A DNA stretch of 60,294 bases from a virus: positions 1 through 60,294 of IMG/VR virus record IMGVR_UViG_3300030328_000938; one strand, given 5' to 3'. Both the position numbers and the translations under genes were made by a program. Shown here piece by piece: positions 1 to 5,755 of the stretch; within the stretch, counting starts at the first letter, position 1; each line of letters opens with the position of its first letter. The notes under the pieces were generated by a model. That model did no database searches. It saw only the letters and a program-made list of their open reading frames with translations, and was not told where the DNA came from.

Positions 1-336
1 AAATGCATTAGGTTTATCAATCGGTTGATTGCGATTATCTAATACAGGATGTATCTGAGTTCTACTTACAGGCTCACTATCTCCTGTTGGCACAGTCACA
101 GTAACTTGAACAAAACAACCCGCTTCAGTTTGCATATATGGTTGTTTAGCACCTTCAAGTCCCCATTCATGTATAGTCCATGTAGCGTCTGGAGCAACTT
201 TAAGAAACTCTCTAACTGCCCACGCCCAACTAAGATAAGTGAAGTTACCTTTCTTCTTAGTAAACTCATTTACATTTAATTCGTTCAACTGGTCAAATAT
301 GTCTTGTATTCTACTCTTTGTTTTCTTTGTTGGCAT
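1..336 (-). CDS. Single-strand annealing protein, Sak3/DUF1071 type (N-terminal part, cut by window end)
   Basis: The first 112 residues of a recombinase that anneals complementary single strands during phage recombination and replication. It begins MPTKKTK behind a GGAGAG ribosome site. It carries the DUF1071 signature: YLSWAWAVREFL near residues 39-50, PDATW shortly after, and PVLDNRNQPIDKPNAF running off the window. The C-terminal half is the open frame at 60014-60294, which begins SIQRCLTKAIGLHGLGIY, exactly what follows in this family. The joined protein would be about 209 residues, normal for the family. The codon phase at both ends requires 1, 4, 7 or 10 missing bases. The family spacing fits 10 bases (Asp-Ile-Asn plus one base of Thr). 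It overlaps the upstream AbrB-like gene by 26 bases. Confidence 0.88.
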   Translation of the reverse strand, partial: MPTKKTKSRIQDIFDQLNELNVNEFTKKKGNFTYLSWAWAVREFLKVAPDATWTIHEWGLEGAKQPYMQTEAGCFVQVTVTVPTGDSEPVSRTQIHPVLDNRNQPIDKPNAF

Positions 337-502
337 CTTTGCTCTCCTCGTTTTCAAATACCATTTTTACTGCATTAGTAGTGTTGTAAGCACTCTGTAT
401 GTACACTTTGGTGTATTTAGTTAAGTTATTAGCTTTTAGAAAAGACTTCGGTAAAGTAATCCTTCCTCTTTCATCAATATTACACTCAGCTATCCACATC
501 AT
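311..502 (-). CDS. Small SpoVT/AbrB-like DNA-binding protein
   Basis: A 63-residue protein whose N-terminus, AECNIDERGRITLPKSF, matches the swapped-hairpin AbrB/MazE fold (consensus D-x-x-G-R-I-x-L-P-K). Such proteins dimerise and bind DNA as repressors or antitoxins. No toxin gene is adjacent, so a phage transcription regulator is more likely than an antitoxin. The C-terminus is charged and low in complexity. It overlaps the start of the annealing-protein gene (26 bases) and the end of the 74-residue gene upstream, so it belongs to the same leftward operon. Confidence 0.7.
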   Translation of the reverse strand: MMWIAECNIDERGRITLPKSFLKANNLTKYTKVYIQSAYNTTNAVKMVFENEESKDANKENKE

Positions 503-710
503 CTTTCTTCTTCTCCTTTTTCAATGTAAACTGATACATCCAAGCAGAGACTAGTTTTCTAGCCATATGTTTATCTACTCCCATTTCTTCTATTATGAAA
601 TCAGGTGCTTGAAACATATTTATACTTCCTGACTCTCTTAACTCATCCAAAAAGGGAAAAGCCTCTTCTGCTAGTTTGTCAAATAATACATCATGTTCTG
701 TTGTTGCCAC
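486..710 (-). CDS. Conserved small phage protein, unknown function
   Basis: A 74-residue acidic protein starting at GTG (GTGGCAACAACAGAACATG) behind GGAGG. The body reads SINMFQAPDFIIEEMG followed by ARKLVSAWMYQF and a lysine-rich tail. This arrangement (Asn-Met-Phe, a short amphipathic helix, then a helix ending in WM) is one I associate with small hypothetical proteins of many tailed phages, with no known function. It overlaps both neighbours, which supports expression in the early operon. Confidence 0.6.
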   Translation of the reverse strand: MATTEHDVLFDKLAEEAFPFLDELRESGSINMFQAPDFIIEEMGVDKHMARKLVSAWMYQFTLKKEKKKDDVDS

Positions 711-834
711 GATATTCCTCCATTCTATTCATTAACATTAAAAACAAATGCAATGATACAAATACAAGTATACTTATTAATAAATACGCTATGCATTGCA
801 TCATCCAATTAGGTAAATCAATCATTATTATCAT
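691..834 (-). CDS. Small single-pass membrane protein
   Basis: A 47-residue frame starting MIIMIDLPNWMMQ. A hydrophobic stretch of about 22 residues (CIAYLLISILVFVSLHLFL) is followed by a charged tail (NRMEEYRGNNRT). Its ATG overlaps the stop of the upstream nuclease gene (ATGA) and its end overlaps the start of the next gene by 20 bases, typical of translational coupling here. The predicted topology is one membrane segment with the basic tail inside. The function is unknown; membrane proteins this small in early operons sometimes act on host envelope or entry, but nothing in the sequence proves that. Confidence 0.5.
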   Translation of the reverse strand: MIIMIDLPNWMMQCIAYLLISILVFVSLHLFLMLMNRMEEYRGNNRT

Positions 835-1577
835 CTCGTCAATCCCTCACAATATTTTCCTTGATAATCACAATATTTACACTCCCAATTCTCAAAAGGA
901 ACACCAACATCTCCAACTTGTAAATCTTCAGGTTCATCTGTGTCTTCTTTTATTTCATACAACTCTGTCCAATATTCATACGCTTCATCAAACCATACAT
1001 CAGGGATATATTCCTTCCTAACTGTACTAGTGTCTTTGTTATACCACAACAATCCAAGTGTTGCAGTATTTACTTGTAATTCATTACAAATACCCATTCC
1101 ATAAGTAGCTACTTGCATAGCATATCGTCTATCAATCTTATTGACAGCACCTCTGCCATACTTTAGTCTCCACTTATATGAGCCTGCCGTCTTGTAATCC
1201 CATACTTCAACATTACTTATGTCACCATTTACTTCTCTGTATGTGCATAAATCTAAATGACCTAATACATTTAAATCTTCTAGCTCAATACGATGCTCAA
1301 GTAATACTTTGAGATTGTCAGGCTTATTGTCTTCCATATACTTATTAACTGCTAGTTCTAAATCATTATGAACTATAGTACCAAGTCTTAGAAGTCTCAT
1401 ATTTCTAGGTTTTAATTCCTTCTTTTCATCGCCTCTTATCTTATGTAATTGCTTACGATAGCAACTACCCGCTGATGATGCACCAAACATAGATTCAACA
1501 CCTTTGTATTTCTTTTGGTTCTCATCTTGTTCAGATTGCAGAAAAGAATGGTAAACTTGCTCAATGTCAAGATTCAT
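831..1577 (-). CDS. Cas4/RecB-type PD-(D/E)XK nuclease with iron-sulfur cysteines
   Basis: A 248-residue exonuclease-family protein. Visible motifs in order are a cysteine in SAGSCYRKQLHK, the motif I histidine in LGTIVHNDLELA, the metal-binding aspartate in VLGHLDLCTY, the core VWDYKTAG (D-x-K) and the downstream glutamine in YAMQVATYG. Three C-terminal cysteines in CKYCDYQGKYC, together with the N-terminal one, make the four-cysteine set that holds a 4Fe-4S cluster in Cas4 and AddB-like enzymes. In phages such proteins process DNA ends for recombination, which fits the nearby annealing protein. There is no cas1, cas2 or repeat array, so CRISPR adaptation is not indicated. Confidence 0.85.
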   Translation of the reverse strand: MNLDIEQVYHSFLQSEQDENQKKYKGVESMFGASSAGSCYRKQLHKIRGDEKKELKPRNMRLLRLGTIVHNDLELAVNKYMEDNKPDNLKVLLEHRIELEDLNVLGHLDLCTYREVNGDISNVEVWDYKTAGSYKWRLKYGRGAVNKIDRRYAMQVATYGMGICNELQVNTATLGLLWYNKDTSTVRKEYIPDVWFDEAYEYWTELYEIKEDTDEPEDLQVGDVGVPFENWECKYCDYQGKYCEGLTR

Positions 1578-1625
1578 GTTTTACTCCTTCGCACAGGTCT
1601 AAATTTAACAATATCAATAGATAAA

Positions 1626-1671
1626 GACAAGAAGGAAGGACAATGGAGCTACTCAAAACCTCCCTTCTGTC
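1626..1671 (-). other. Nested stem-loop in the spacer before the nuclease gene
   Basis: Read on the minus strand, GACAGAAGG pairs with CCTTCTTGTC (one bulged base) across a loop that itself contains GGAG and CTCC. The distal arm is followed by TTTAT. It lies between the helix-turn-helix gene and the nuclease gene. It could be a weak terminator, a processing site or a control of the nuclease start. No further evidence is visible. Confidence 0.35.
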
Positions 1672-1694
1672 TTATGGCGTACTCCTAAAGGCTA

Positions 1695-1907
1695 TCAGGG
1701 TACAAGTCTATATTCTGCGTATTTCTTCTTACCAGTGCTGTTCTTATTAATAATTGTGTAGCCTTCATCTCTTAATTCAAAGATGATAGCCGCGAGTCTC
1801 ATACTTCTTATGTCTGGATTCTGCATAGCGTCAAGTGGAGTCAATGATTGTCCTGTCTTTAAATAGTCTAAGACATTATCTTTTTTACTCTTCTTCTTTC
1901 TTACCAT
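1695..1907 (-). CDS. Helix-turn-helix protein (HTH_39-like)
   Basis: A 70-residue protein with a basic start (MVRKKKSKK) and a winged-helix-like body: VLDYLKTGQSLTPLDAM, then SMRLAAIIFELRDEGYTI. The pattern of a short helix, L-T/S-P-x-x-A, R-L-A-A-x-I-F-x-L-R-x-x-G matches the small phage HTH_39 family, whose members are likely DNA-binding. The Ala-Ala pair is written GCG GCT, as in most genes here. It overlaps the upstream zinc-motif gene by 7 bases. It probably acts as an early regulator or accessory replication factor; its target is unknown. Confidence 0.72.
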   Translation of the reverse strand: MVRKKKSKKDNVLDYLKTGQSLTPLDAMQNPDIRSMRLAAIIFELRDEGYTIINKNSTGKKKYAEYRLVP

Positions 1908-2458
1908 ACCTGAAATCCTCCTGAAGACTCAACAAACAATCTCCATCTCTTAGCTACATCAGTTTTAAATGGATAACTAGCCATAAAGTTTCTAGTTTTA
2001 CCTGTTCCCTTACAAGGGTTACAAGATTTCTTATCACTATTATGTATTCCAGTTCCATTGCAACCAACACACTCTTCATCTTCAAGTTTGTCTTGCCATT
2101 CTTTATAGCTCTTCTCGTACTTCTCTAAAGTTCCATCTTCCTCTGCCTTCCTTAGTAGTCTCGCCATTCTTATTGCAGTAGTCTTAGGCACTTTAATACC
2201 ATCATTAGACATACCTGCATCAATGTGTTTATCTGACATTACATTAAGACACACATCGACTGTATAAGACCACAATCCTCTCCACCACCAGACATTACTT
2301 CTCCAATAGTCTCCGGGGACTGCTTCCTCATACGCTGACACTCTTGCCCAATGGTCTTCTTGCTCATGTTTCTTGAGCTTATTGAAGTTATCAGGATAGA
2401 GTGGTTTCTCGATACCTAAGTGATTGATTGGACTTAATCCATACACATCATATCCCAT
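1901..2458 (-). CDS. Phage protein with a DnaJ-type zinc motif
   Basis: A 185-residue protein. The first half is tryptophan-rich (GDYWRSNVWWWRGLW). A later CVGCNGTG...CNPCKGTGKT pair forms a DnaJ-like CxxCxGxG zinc-binding unit at about residues 131-155. The C-terminus (RLFVESSGGFQVW) is the ending I associate with a family of uncharacterised early phage proteins. There is no J domain, so this is not a chaperone. The start is supported by AGGAGGATACT just upstream of ATG. It is probably a single-zinc binding module for protein or nucleic acid; the exact role is unknown. Confidence 0.6.
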   Translation of the reverse strand: MGYDVYGLSPINHLGIEKPLYPDNFNKLKKHEQEDHWARVSAYEEAVPGDYWRSNVWWWRGLWSYTVDVCLNVMSDKHIDAGMSNDGIKVPKTTAIRMARLLRKAEEDGTLEKYEKSYKEWQDKLEDEECVGCNGTGIHNSDKKSCNPCKGTGKTRNFMASYPFKTDVAKRWRLFVESSGGFQVW

Positions 2459-2724
2459 AGTATCCTCCTTATCTTGCTTGTTATAGGAAATTTAGAGGCA
2501 ACTACAATCTTCGGTGACTCCCATCGTGTTAGCCACATTACTGCGCAGTTGGGAACGAACTTGTTATCATTGCCTCTTTAAAGTTTTGGGGGAACTGGTT
2601 CGCCAACCATATACATTTGTCATCCTCTTCTCTTTTGTTCCAAGTATTCTCAGCTAATGCTTCATTGTCTACTCTTTACTCAAGTCAAACTTTGACTAAT
2701 TCTGTCCCCCCATTTACAGGAGTT
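2459..2724 (-). other. 266-base gene-free spacer with a nested inverted repeat and possible gene remnants
   Basis: The outer arms AGAGGCAA (2494-2501) and TTGCCTCT (2570-2577) are perfect over 8 bases, and a second pair TCCCA/TGGGA lies inside. Between the inner arms on the minus strand sit CTGCGCAG and GTGGCTAACAC, each able to form a small hairpin. A minus-strand frame from 2675 to 2538 stays open for 45 codons with protein-like composition (WNKREEDDKCIWLANQF) but has no usable start. This could be a decayed gene. I see no complete gene in this spacer. Confidence 0.35.
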
Positions 2725-3054
2725 TTAATCCAAGCCGTACTCTTGTTGTATACGACTAATGTGTTCACCTTCAAGGTATAGGTCATAGTTATAACCACAC
2801 ATTTGCTTTAATAAATCATAAGCATCTGTCAATTCATCACGATATTCTTCTTCCTTCATCATATCCATTGATGTATCATAATCAAACATTCCTTCGTGAA
2901 CATGGTAATTTTCATACCTATTTGGCTTATTTTGGGTATTCTTCATATCAAGAGTATCCTTAATAAGTCTAGGTATTGGTAGCTCTTTGCCATACTTCTT
3001 TTGATTGAAGTTTAGAGCTTTATAATAACTGTGTACTGGTTTGTTTTGTTTCAT
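2725..3054 (-). CDS. Hypothetical early phage protein
   Basis: A 109-residue protein, not recognised. It is rich in Tyr, Asn, Lys and acidic residues: a basic, tyrosine-containing N-terminus (HSYYKALNFNQKKYG) and an acidic helical C-terminal half (MKEEEYRDELTDAYDLLKQM). There is no membrane segment and no cysteine cluster. A ribosome site (AGGAGAC) precedes the ATG, and the gene lies in the leftward early operon 30 bases after the 194-residue gene. Confidence 0.55.
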   Translation of the reverse strand: MKQNKPVHSYYKALNFNQKKYGKELPIPRLIKDTLDMKNTQNKPNRYENYHVHEGMFDYDTSMDMMKEEEYRDELTDAYDLLKQMCGYNYDLYLEGEHISRIQQEYGLD

Positions 3055-3083
3055 AACTGTCTCCTAAAGTTATTAGTATGTGT

Positions 3084-3668
3084 TTAACTTTCCAACTCTT
3101 TCATATTGCAATAGTCGTAATAACTACCTTTGTCTGTCCAAACATCCCAATATCCAACCCATCTAACTAGTTCAGGGAAGCGTACAAATCCGTACATATC
3201 AGGGTCTTCGTTCATCCAAGAGTTCTTGATATATTGTTTCAACTTCAATCCTGTATCAACAGGACTAACGCTATTAATATCTCCAACTTTTAGTAGTTTA
3301 TTTTGATTTCTGTCAATTCTAAGGTCAGCCTTCCAACCACAGTTTAATGTTATGTGTAGAGGTGTATCAGAGTTGTGCTGAAATTTATACTGTTTACCCA
3401 CAATACAATCTCTAGTCAAGTGTCCTTTAAGGTCTTTAGTGTTAATATAACAAGCATAAGCACTCATCTCTTCTAATGCAACCATTCCATAAATGAATAC
3501 TTCTTGCAATGGTTTACCTTCACCCCACTTATAACCTTCACCTATCTCAGGTGGTAATATAGGTTCTCTCTCCCCACTTCCTGCGTAATCATATGTCACA
3601 TGAAGTCCATTATGTGGGAAGAATATACCAGAGTATAATTGATTTAAATCTTTTCCATGTATATCCAT
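3084..3668 (-). CDS. Hypothetical early phage protein (194 residues)
   Basis: A soluble mixed-fold protein I do not recognise. It starts MDIHGKDLNQLYSG behind GAGG, with its ATG overlapping the stop of the tiny basic gene upstream (TAATG). Aromatic residues are abundant at the end (RWVGYWDVWTDKGSYYDYC). There are several cysteines but no paired CxxC motif. There are no catalytic signatures I can name. Length, frame and translational coupling make it a real gene. Confidence 0.6.
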   Translation of the reverse strand: MDIHGKDLNQLYSGIFFPHNGLHVTYDYAGSGEREPILPPEIGEGYKWGEGKPLQEVFIYGMVALEEMSAYACYINTKDLKGHLTRDCIVGKQYKFQHNSDTPLHITLNCGWKADLRIDRNQNKLLKVGDINSVSPVDTGLKLKQYIKNSWMNEDPDMYGFVRFPELVRWVGYWDVWTDKGSYYDYCNMKELES

Positions 3669-3772
3669 TATTTCCTCGCCTCTTTCTTTCTCTTCTTCTC
3701 TTCACGCTTTCTTCTTTTAATGTCCTCGTTCTTCTTTCGTCTATTTATTTTATTTTGTTTAGCCTGTCTCAT
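3668..3772 (-). CDS. Tiny, strongly basic peptide gene
   Basis: A 34-residue frame, MRQAKQNKINRRKKNED followed by an almost pure Lys/Arg/Glu tail. It starts behind AGGAGA and its stop overlaps the next ATG (TAATG), so it is positioned as the first gene after the leftward promoter at 3881-3889. It may be a nucleic-acid-binding peptide or a leader that couples translation into the 194-residue gene. The composition alone cannot distinguish these. Confidence 0.45.
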   Translation of the reverse strand: MRQAKQNKINRRKKNEDIKRRKREEKKRKKEARK

Positions 3773-3880
3773 TTGTCTCTCCTGTTAGTTAATGTTTAAA
3801 AGTATGTGGTCACTCTTTCTCGCTTGATTAGAGTTGTCTATCACAGACTTCAATAGATTATGGATAGCGGTTTTGAACAC

Positions 3881-3889
3881 ATTATACCA
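3881..3889 (-). promoter_or_regulatory. Leftward extended -10 promoter
   Basis: On the minus strand the sequence reads TGGTATAAT: a perfect TATAAT with the TG extension one base upstream, as in extended -10 sigma-70-type promoters that need little -35 contact. I see no good -35 element at the normal distance. Transcripts would start near 3874 and read into the tiny basic gene and the 194-residue gene. It sits just downstream, in transcription order, of the structured region. Confidence 0.5.
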
Positions 3890-3905
3890 TAAGTACACCA
3901 AGATA

Positions 3906-3984
3906 ACCATAATTCTGAGGAGCTACCTACTGATTAGAATGGCATCTTCTTGCCGATGCCCACAAGGTTCTTCAACCTCATGGT
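3906..3984 (-). other. Compact four-way-junction (cloverleaf-like) element
   Basis: Four perfect stems fit in 79 bases: ACCAT/ATGGT closing (3906-3910 with 3980-3984), ATTCT/AGAAT (3912-3916 with 3936-3940), GGCATC/GATGCC (3941-3946 with 3955-3960) and AGGTT/AACCT (3965-3969 with 3974-3978). The second and third stems abut with no unpaired base. The last stem has only a four-base loop and no T-loop or anticodon-loop consensus, so it is not an ordinary tRNA on either strand. It could be an RNA structure or a DNA cruciform. Confidence 0.45.
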
Positions 3985-4352
3985 AAGATTCCGTCCTATG
4001 CCTTGCAACGCCTTAACACATTGCTAAGATGACATACGATGACCTGATAAGTCTTGAGTGCTTTCATACCTTTAGGGATAGCAGTAAGACCACTCTATGA
4101 TACTACATCATATCGTATTTGTATCGAAGTCTAGGATAACTTCATAGATACAGTCAAATGTACTCAACTAAGTTTAGTTTAGTTATTTAACGGTTTCCTC
4201 TATTGATGATTAGTCACTATCTACTCAAAGTGACCACAATTAAAGTTTAGGCTCTGCATATCTATCACAAGAAGGATAAGATAGAAGGAACAGATGCGGA
4301 GTCCCTACAGAGCCTTTAAGTCGCATTGCCAGTTTCTGTCTCCCGGTACTGG
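3906..4352 (-). ncRNA. Candidate structured non-coding RNA region
   Basis: About 530 bases (3773-4304) have no convincing gene, and the stretch 3906-4352 is full of paired arms: the four-way junction at 3906-3984, a possible pseudoknot at 4051-4095, GTATCGAAGT with ACTTC and GATAC at 4121-4151, GTCACT/AGTGAC at 4213-4234, AGGCTCTG/CAGAGCCT at 4249-4315 and CCAGT/ACTGG at 4329-4352. The flanking genes read leftward, so a minus-strand RNA is assumed; a TATACT box at 4363-4368 could start it. Size and density recall the large ornate phage RNAs GOLLD and ROOL, but I cannot match either. It overlaps the 34-residue frame at 4305-4409. Confidence 0.3.
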
Positions 4353-4409
4353 TAACCCATAGAGTATAATTTCTTTTAATTTTGGTAAATACTCATTTAA
4401 CCTCACCAT
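4305..4409 (-). CDS. Tiny putative gene coupled to an upstream membrane peptide
   Basis: A 34-residue frame, MVRLNEYLPKLKEIILYG then LPVPGDRNWQCDLKAL. Its ATG overlaps the TGA of the upstream membrane peptide, which would give translational coupling. Against it, the 3-prime end runs into the AGGCTCTG/CAGAGCCT stem, so this DNA may be structured RNA rather than coding. No family is recognised. Confidence 0.3.
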   Translation of the reverse strand: MVRLNEYLPKLKEIILYGLPVPGDRNWQCDLKAL

Positions 4410-4507
4410 ATCTCTGGACTAGTGATTATAAGCCACCATATAAATGTAGCAAACATCATAAGTACACAAAGAAATTCACCTATAAATCTTTTGGTTGATT
4501 CTCGCAT
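4403..4507 (-). CDS. Tiny single-pass membrane peptide
   Basis: A 34-residue frame starting MRESTKRFIGEFL with one hydrophobic segment (FLCVLMMFATFIWWLIIT) and a short acidic end. A GAGG sequence lies 8 bases before the ATG. It resembles the other miniature membrane proteins of this phage in size and layout. It is probably real but its function is unknown. Confidence 0.4.
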   Translation of the reverse strand: MRESTKRFIGEFLCVLMMFATFIWWLIITSPEIW

Positions 4508-4564
4508 TTTCTTACCTCTAGGTTGTGACAAGTGGACATTTCTGCCCACCTGTCGTTGCAACAA

Positions 4565-4801
4565 CTACTCTGCCAAGAATGACTCTAGGATTAAACTCCC
4601 TTCATCATCTGTTATACAGAGCATAGCCTTTAGTTTATCGTAAGAGACATCTAGCATTTCAGATGCTTTACTACACGCTTTAGATGAATTAGATGCCTTA
4701 ACAAAGCCACCAAATCTCACCTTGCGTGAGGTATTCATTCCATGTTCACCATACAGTAATGATGTACTAGGAACTTCAACCAATATCATATACTTGTGCA
4801 T
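4565..4801 (-). CDS. Small early protein, unknown function
   Basis: A 78-residue protein. I place the start at MHKYMILVEVPS because AGGAGG lies at the right distance before it, while the ATG ten codons upstream has no ribosome site. The body has a beta-like start followed by RKVRFGGFVKASNSSKACSK and two helices (MLDVSYDKLKAML, EGSLILESF). The layout (short strand, F-V-x-A-x-s-s-x-x-A, helix) is seen in small phage proteins of unknown role. It is the second gene of the leftward operon. Confidence 0.55.
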   Translation of the reverse strand: MHKYMILVEVPSTSLLYGEHGMNTSRKVRFGGFVKASNSSKACSKASEMLDVSYDKLKAMLCITDDEGSLILESFLAE

Positions 4802-5069
4802 ACGATACCTCCTGTTCTGTTGTTGATTCATTCGTTATTTTACAACATACAAGAGTATTATAAGTTAATGCCCATGTTATCCCAATAGAACTATATATAA
4901 ATGGGAGTGAGTGAGCGTATATGTATCATAATTGTACCACTTTATACAAATATACGACTTTATATAAATATATGTTAATTGTACTACTTAATTAATAAAT
5001 CAAGGTAGGAAAGTGGATACATTGCATACCCACTCTCCCCTGAAGACTCCTTAGTATCTTCAATAAACC
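4802..5069. promoter_or_regulatory. AT-rich intergenic region with direct repeats and two hairpins
   Basis: 268 bases without a gene. Three imperfect copies of a TAATTGTACYACTTTATA-like element start at 4929, 4947 and 4976, with cores GTACCACTT, ATACGACTT and GTACTACTT. Nearby on the minus strand are several TATAAA-like boxes. Two hairpins follow the stop of the first early gene: TGAAGA/TCTTCA (5041-5062) and AGTGGATA/TACCCACT with one wobble (5012-5034). The hairpins may end or slow the first early transcript, and the repeats may be an operator, promoter array or origin iterons. These roles are inference. Confidence 0.4.
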
Positions 5070-5411
5070 TTACTTAGGATTGATTGCCTCTCGTACTGCC
5101 TCTGCAATGATTGGAGCCATTAGTGTAGCTGTTTCTGTAAGCATATCAGTCTGTGCCTGCTTCTGCTTCTTCATCGCTTTCTTTAGCTTCTTCTCACTCT
5201 TGCCTCTGCGTGCTGATGGATGCTCAGTTTCTGTTATTATAGATACAGCGTGTTCCATAGTTTCAAACATCTGTGAGTACGACCTATCTATACTTCTATC
5301 ACTAAGTGGAAACCTACGACTACGCTTCTGCCTCGCTGAGGTGTATGTAGCGTGTATGTCATCGATAACGAACTCTGCGTTCATCCACTTACCTAATCCG
5401 ACAAATTCCAT
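5070..5411 (-). CDS. First gene of the leftward block, unknown function
   Basis: A 113-residue protein starting MEFVGLGKWMNAEF behind AAGGAG. The middle is Arg- and Ser-rich (RQKRSRRFPLSDRSIDRS), followed by a basic region (RRGKSEKKLKKAMKKQ) and an alanine-rich C-terminal helix (LMAPIIAEAVREAI). The charge suggests contact with nucleic acid. As the gene nearest the divergent promoter region it would be among the first expressed after infection, which makes a host-takeover role plausible but unproven. Confidence 0.5.
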   Translation of the reverse strand: MEFVGLGKWMNAEFVIDDIHATYTSARQKRSRRFPLSDRSIDRSYSQMFETMEHAVSIITETEHPSARRGKSEKKLKKAMKKQKQAQTDMLTETATLMAPIIAEAVREAINPK

Positions 5412-5530
5412 GTTTATTCTCCTTATTAAGTTTACGATTCGATTACAACTAAAAAGTCATAATCAAAAAACCCAAAAAGACCGGGGTAGGGTGTGTATGT
5501 GGTTGCCTATCAAAATACTACAATTTTTTC

Positions 5531-5560
5531 TTGTAAATAACCTGGGCATAGGTATATATT
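5531..5560 (+). promoter_or_regulatory. Rightward sigma-70-like promoter for the packaging/virion block
   Basis: TTGTAA (5531-5536) is followed after 16-18 bases by the overlapping boxes TATATA and TATATT (5553-5560), 20-25 bases before the first rightward ATG at 5585. It lies in the only divergent intergenic region of the map (5412-5584), so it is the natural start of the 48-kb rightward unit. I found no equally good leftward promoter in the same gap. Confidence 0.5.
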
Positions 5561-5584
5561 CTAGATAATTGGAGGAATAATATT

Positions 5585-5755
5585 ATGACAATTACATCAA
5601 AACAGTTAACAGGAAATGAAGCCTTTACAGGAGTAGCTAGAACAGAGCATGATAATGCTATGAGGGAAAAGGAAAAATTGATTGCAGAGCTTGAAGAAGT
5701 GAAAGCAAAAGTGGATGCGAAGTCTAAAAAGAAAAGTAAGCAAAAGAAAAAGTAA
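5585..5755 (+). CDS. Small charged protein opening the rightward block
   Basis: A 56-residue protein behind GGAGG (TTGGAGGAATAATATTATG). The N-terminus is MTITSKQLTGNEAF. The rest is one charged helix (REKEKLIAELEEVKAK) ending in a lysine tail (KSKKKSKQKKK). It is probably a coiled-coil or nucleic-acid-associated protein. No family is recognised. It is followed by 50 bases of almost pure A/T. Confidence 0.55.
   Translation: MTITSKQLTGNEAFTGVARTEHDNAMREKEKLIAELEEVKAKVDAKSKKKSKQKKK

Noticed and set aside
311-502. Toxin-antitoxin module built on the AbrB-like protein
   Set aside because: Neither neighbour resembles a toxin and both have other likely roles.
831-1577. Cas4 as evidence for a CRISPR system
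   Set aside because: No cas1, cas2 or regularly spaced repeats occur; phage Cas4/RecB-like nucleases are usually recombination enzymes.
2538-2675. 45-codon frame as an intact gene
   Set aside because: Composition is protein-like, but there is no start codon after the upstream in-frame stop; at best a remnant.
3906-3984. tRNA gene
   Set aside because: The fold is cloverleaf-like, but neither strand has a T-loop consensus, a seven-base anticodon loop or a seven-pair acceptor stem, and one arm has a four-base loop.
5485-5510. G-quadruplex in the divergent spacer (GGGGTAGGGTGTGTATGTGG)
   Set aside because: Only two runs of three or more G are present; four are needed.
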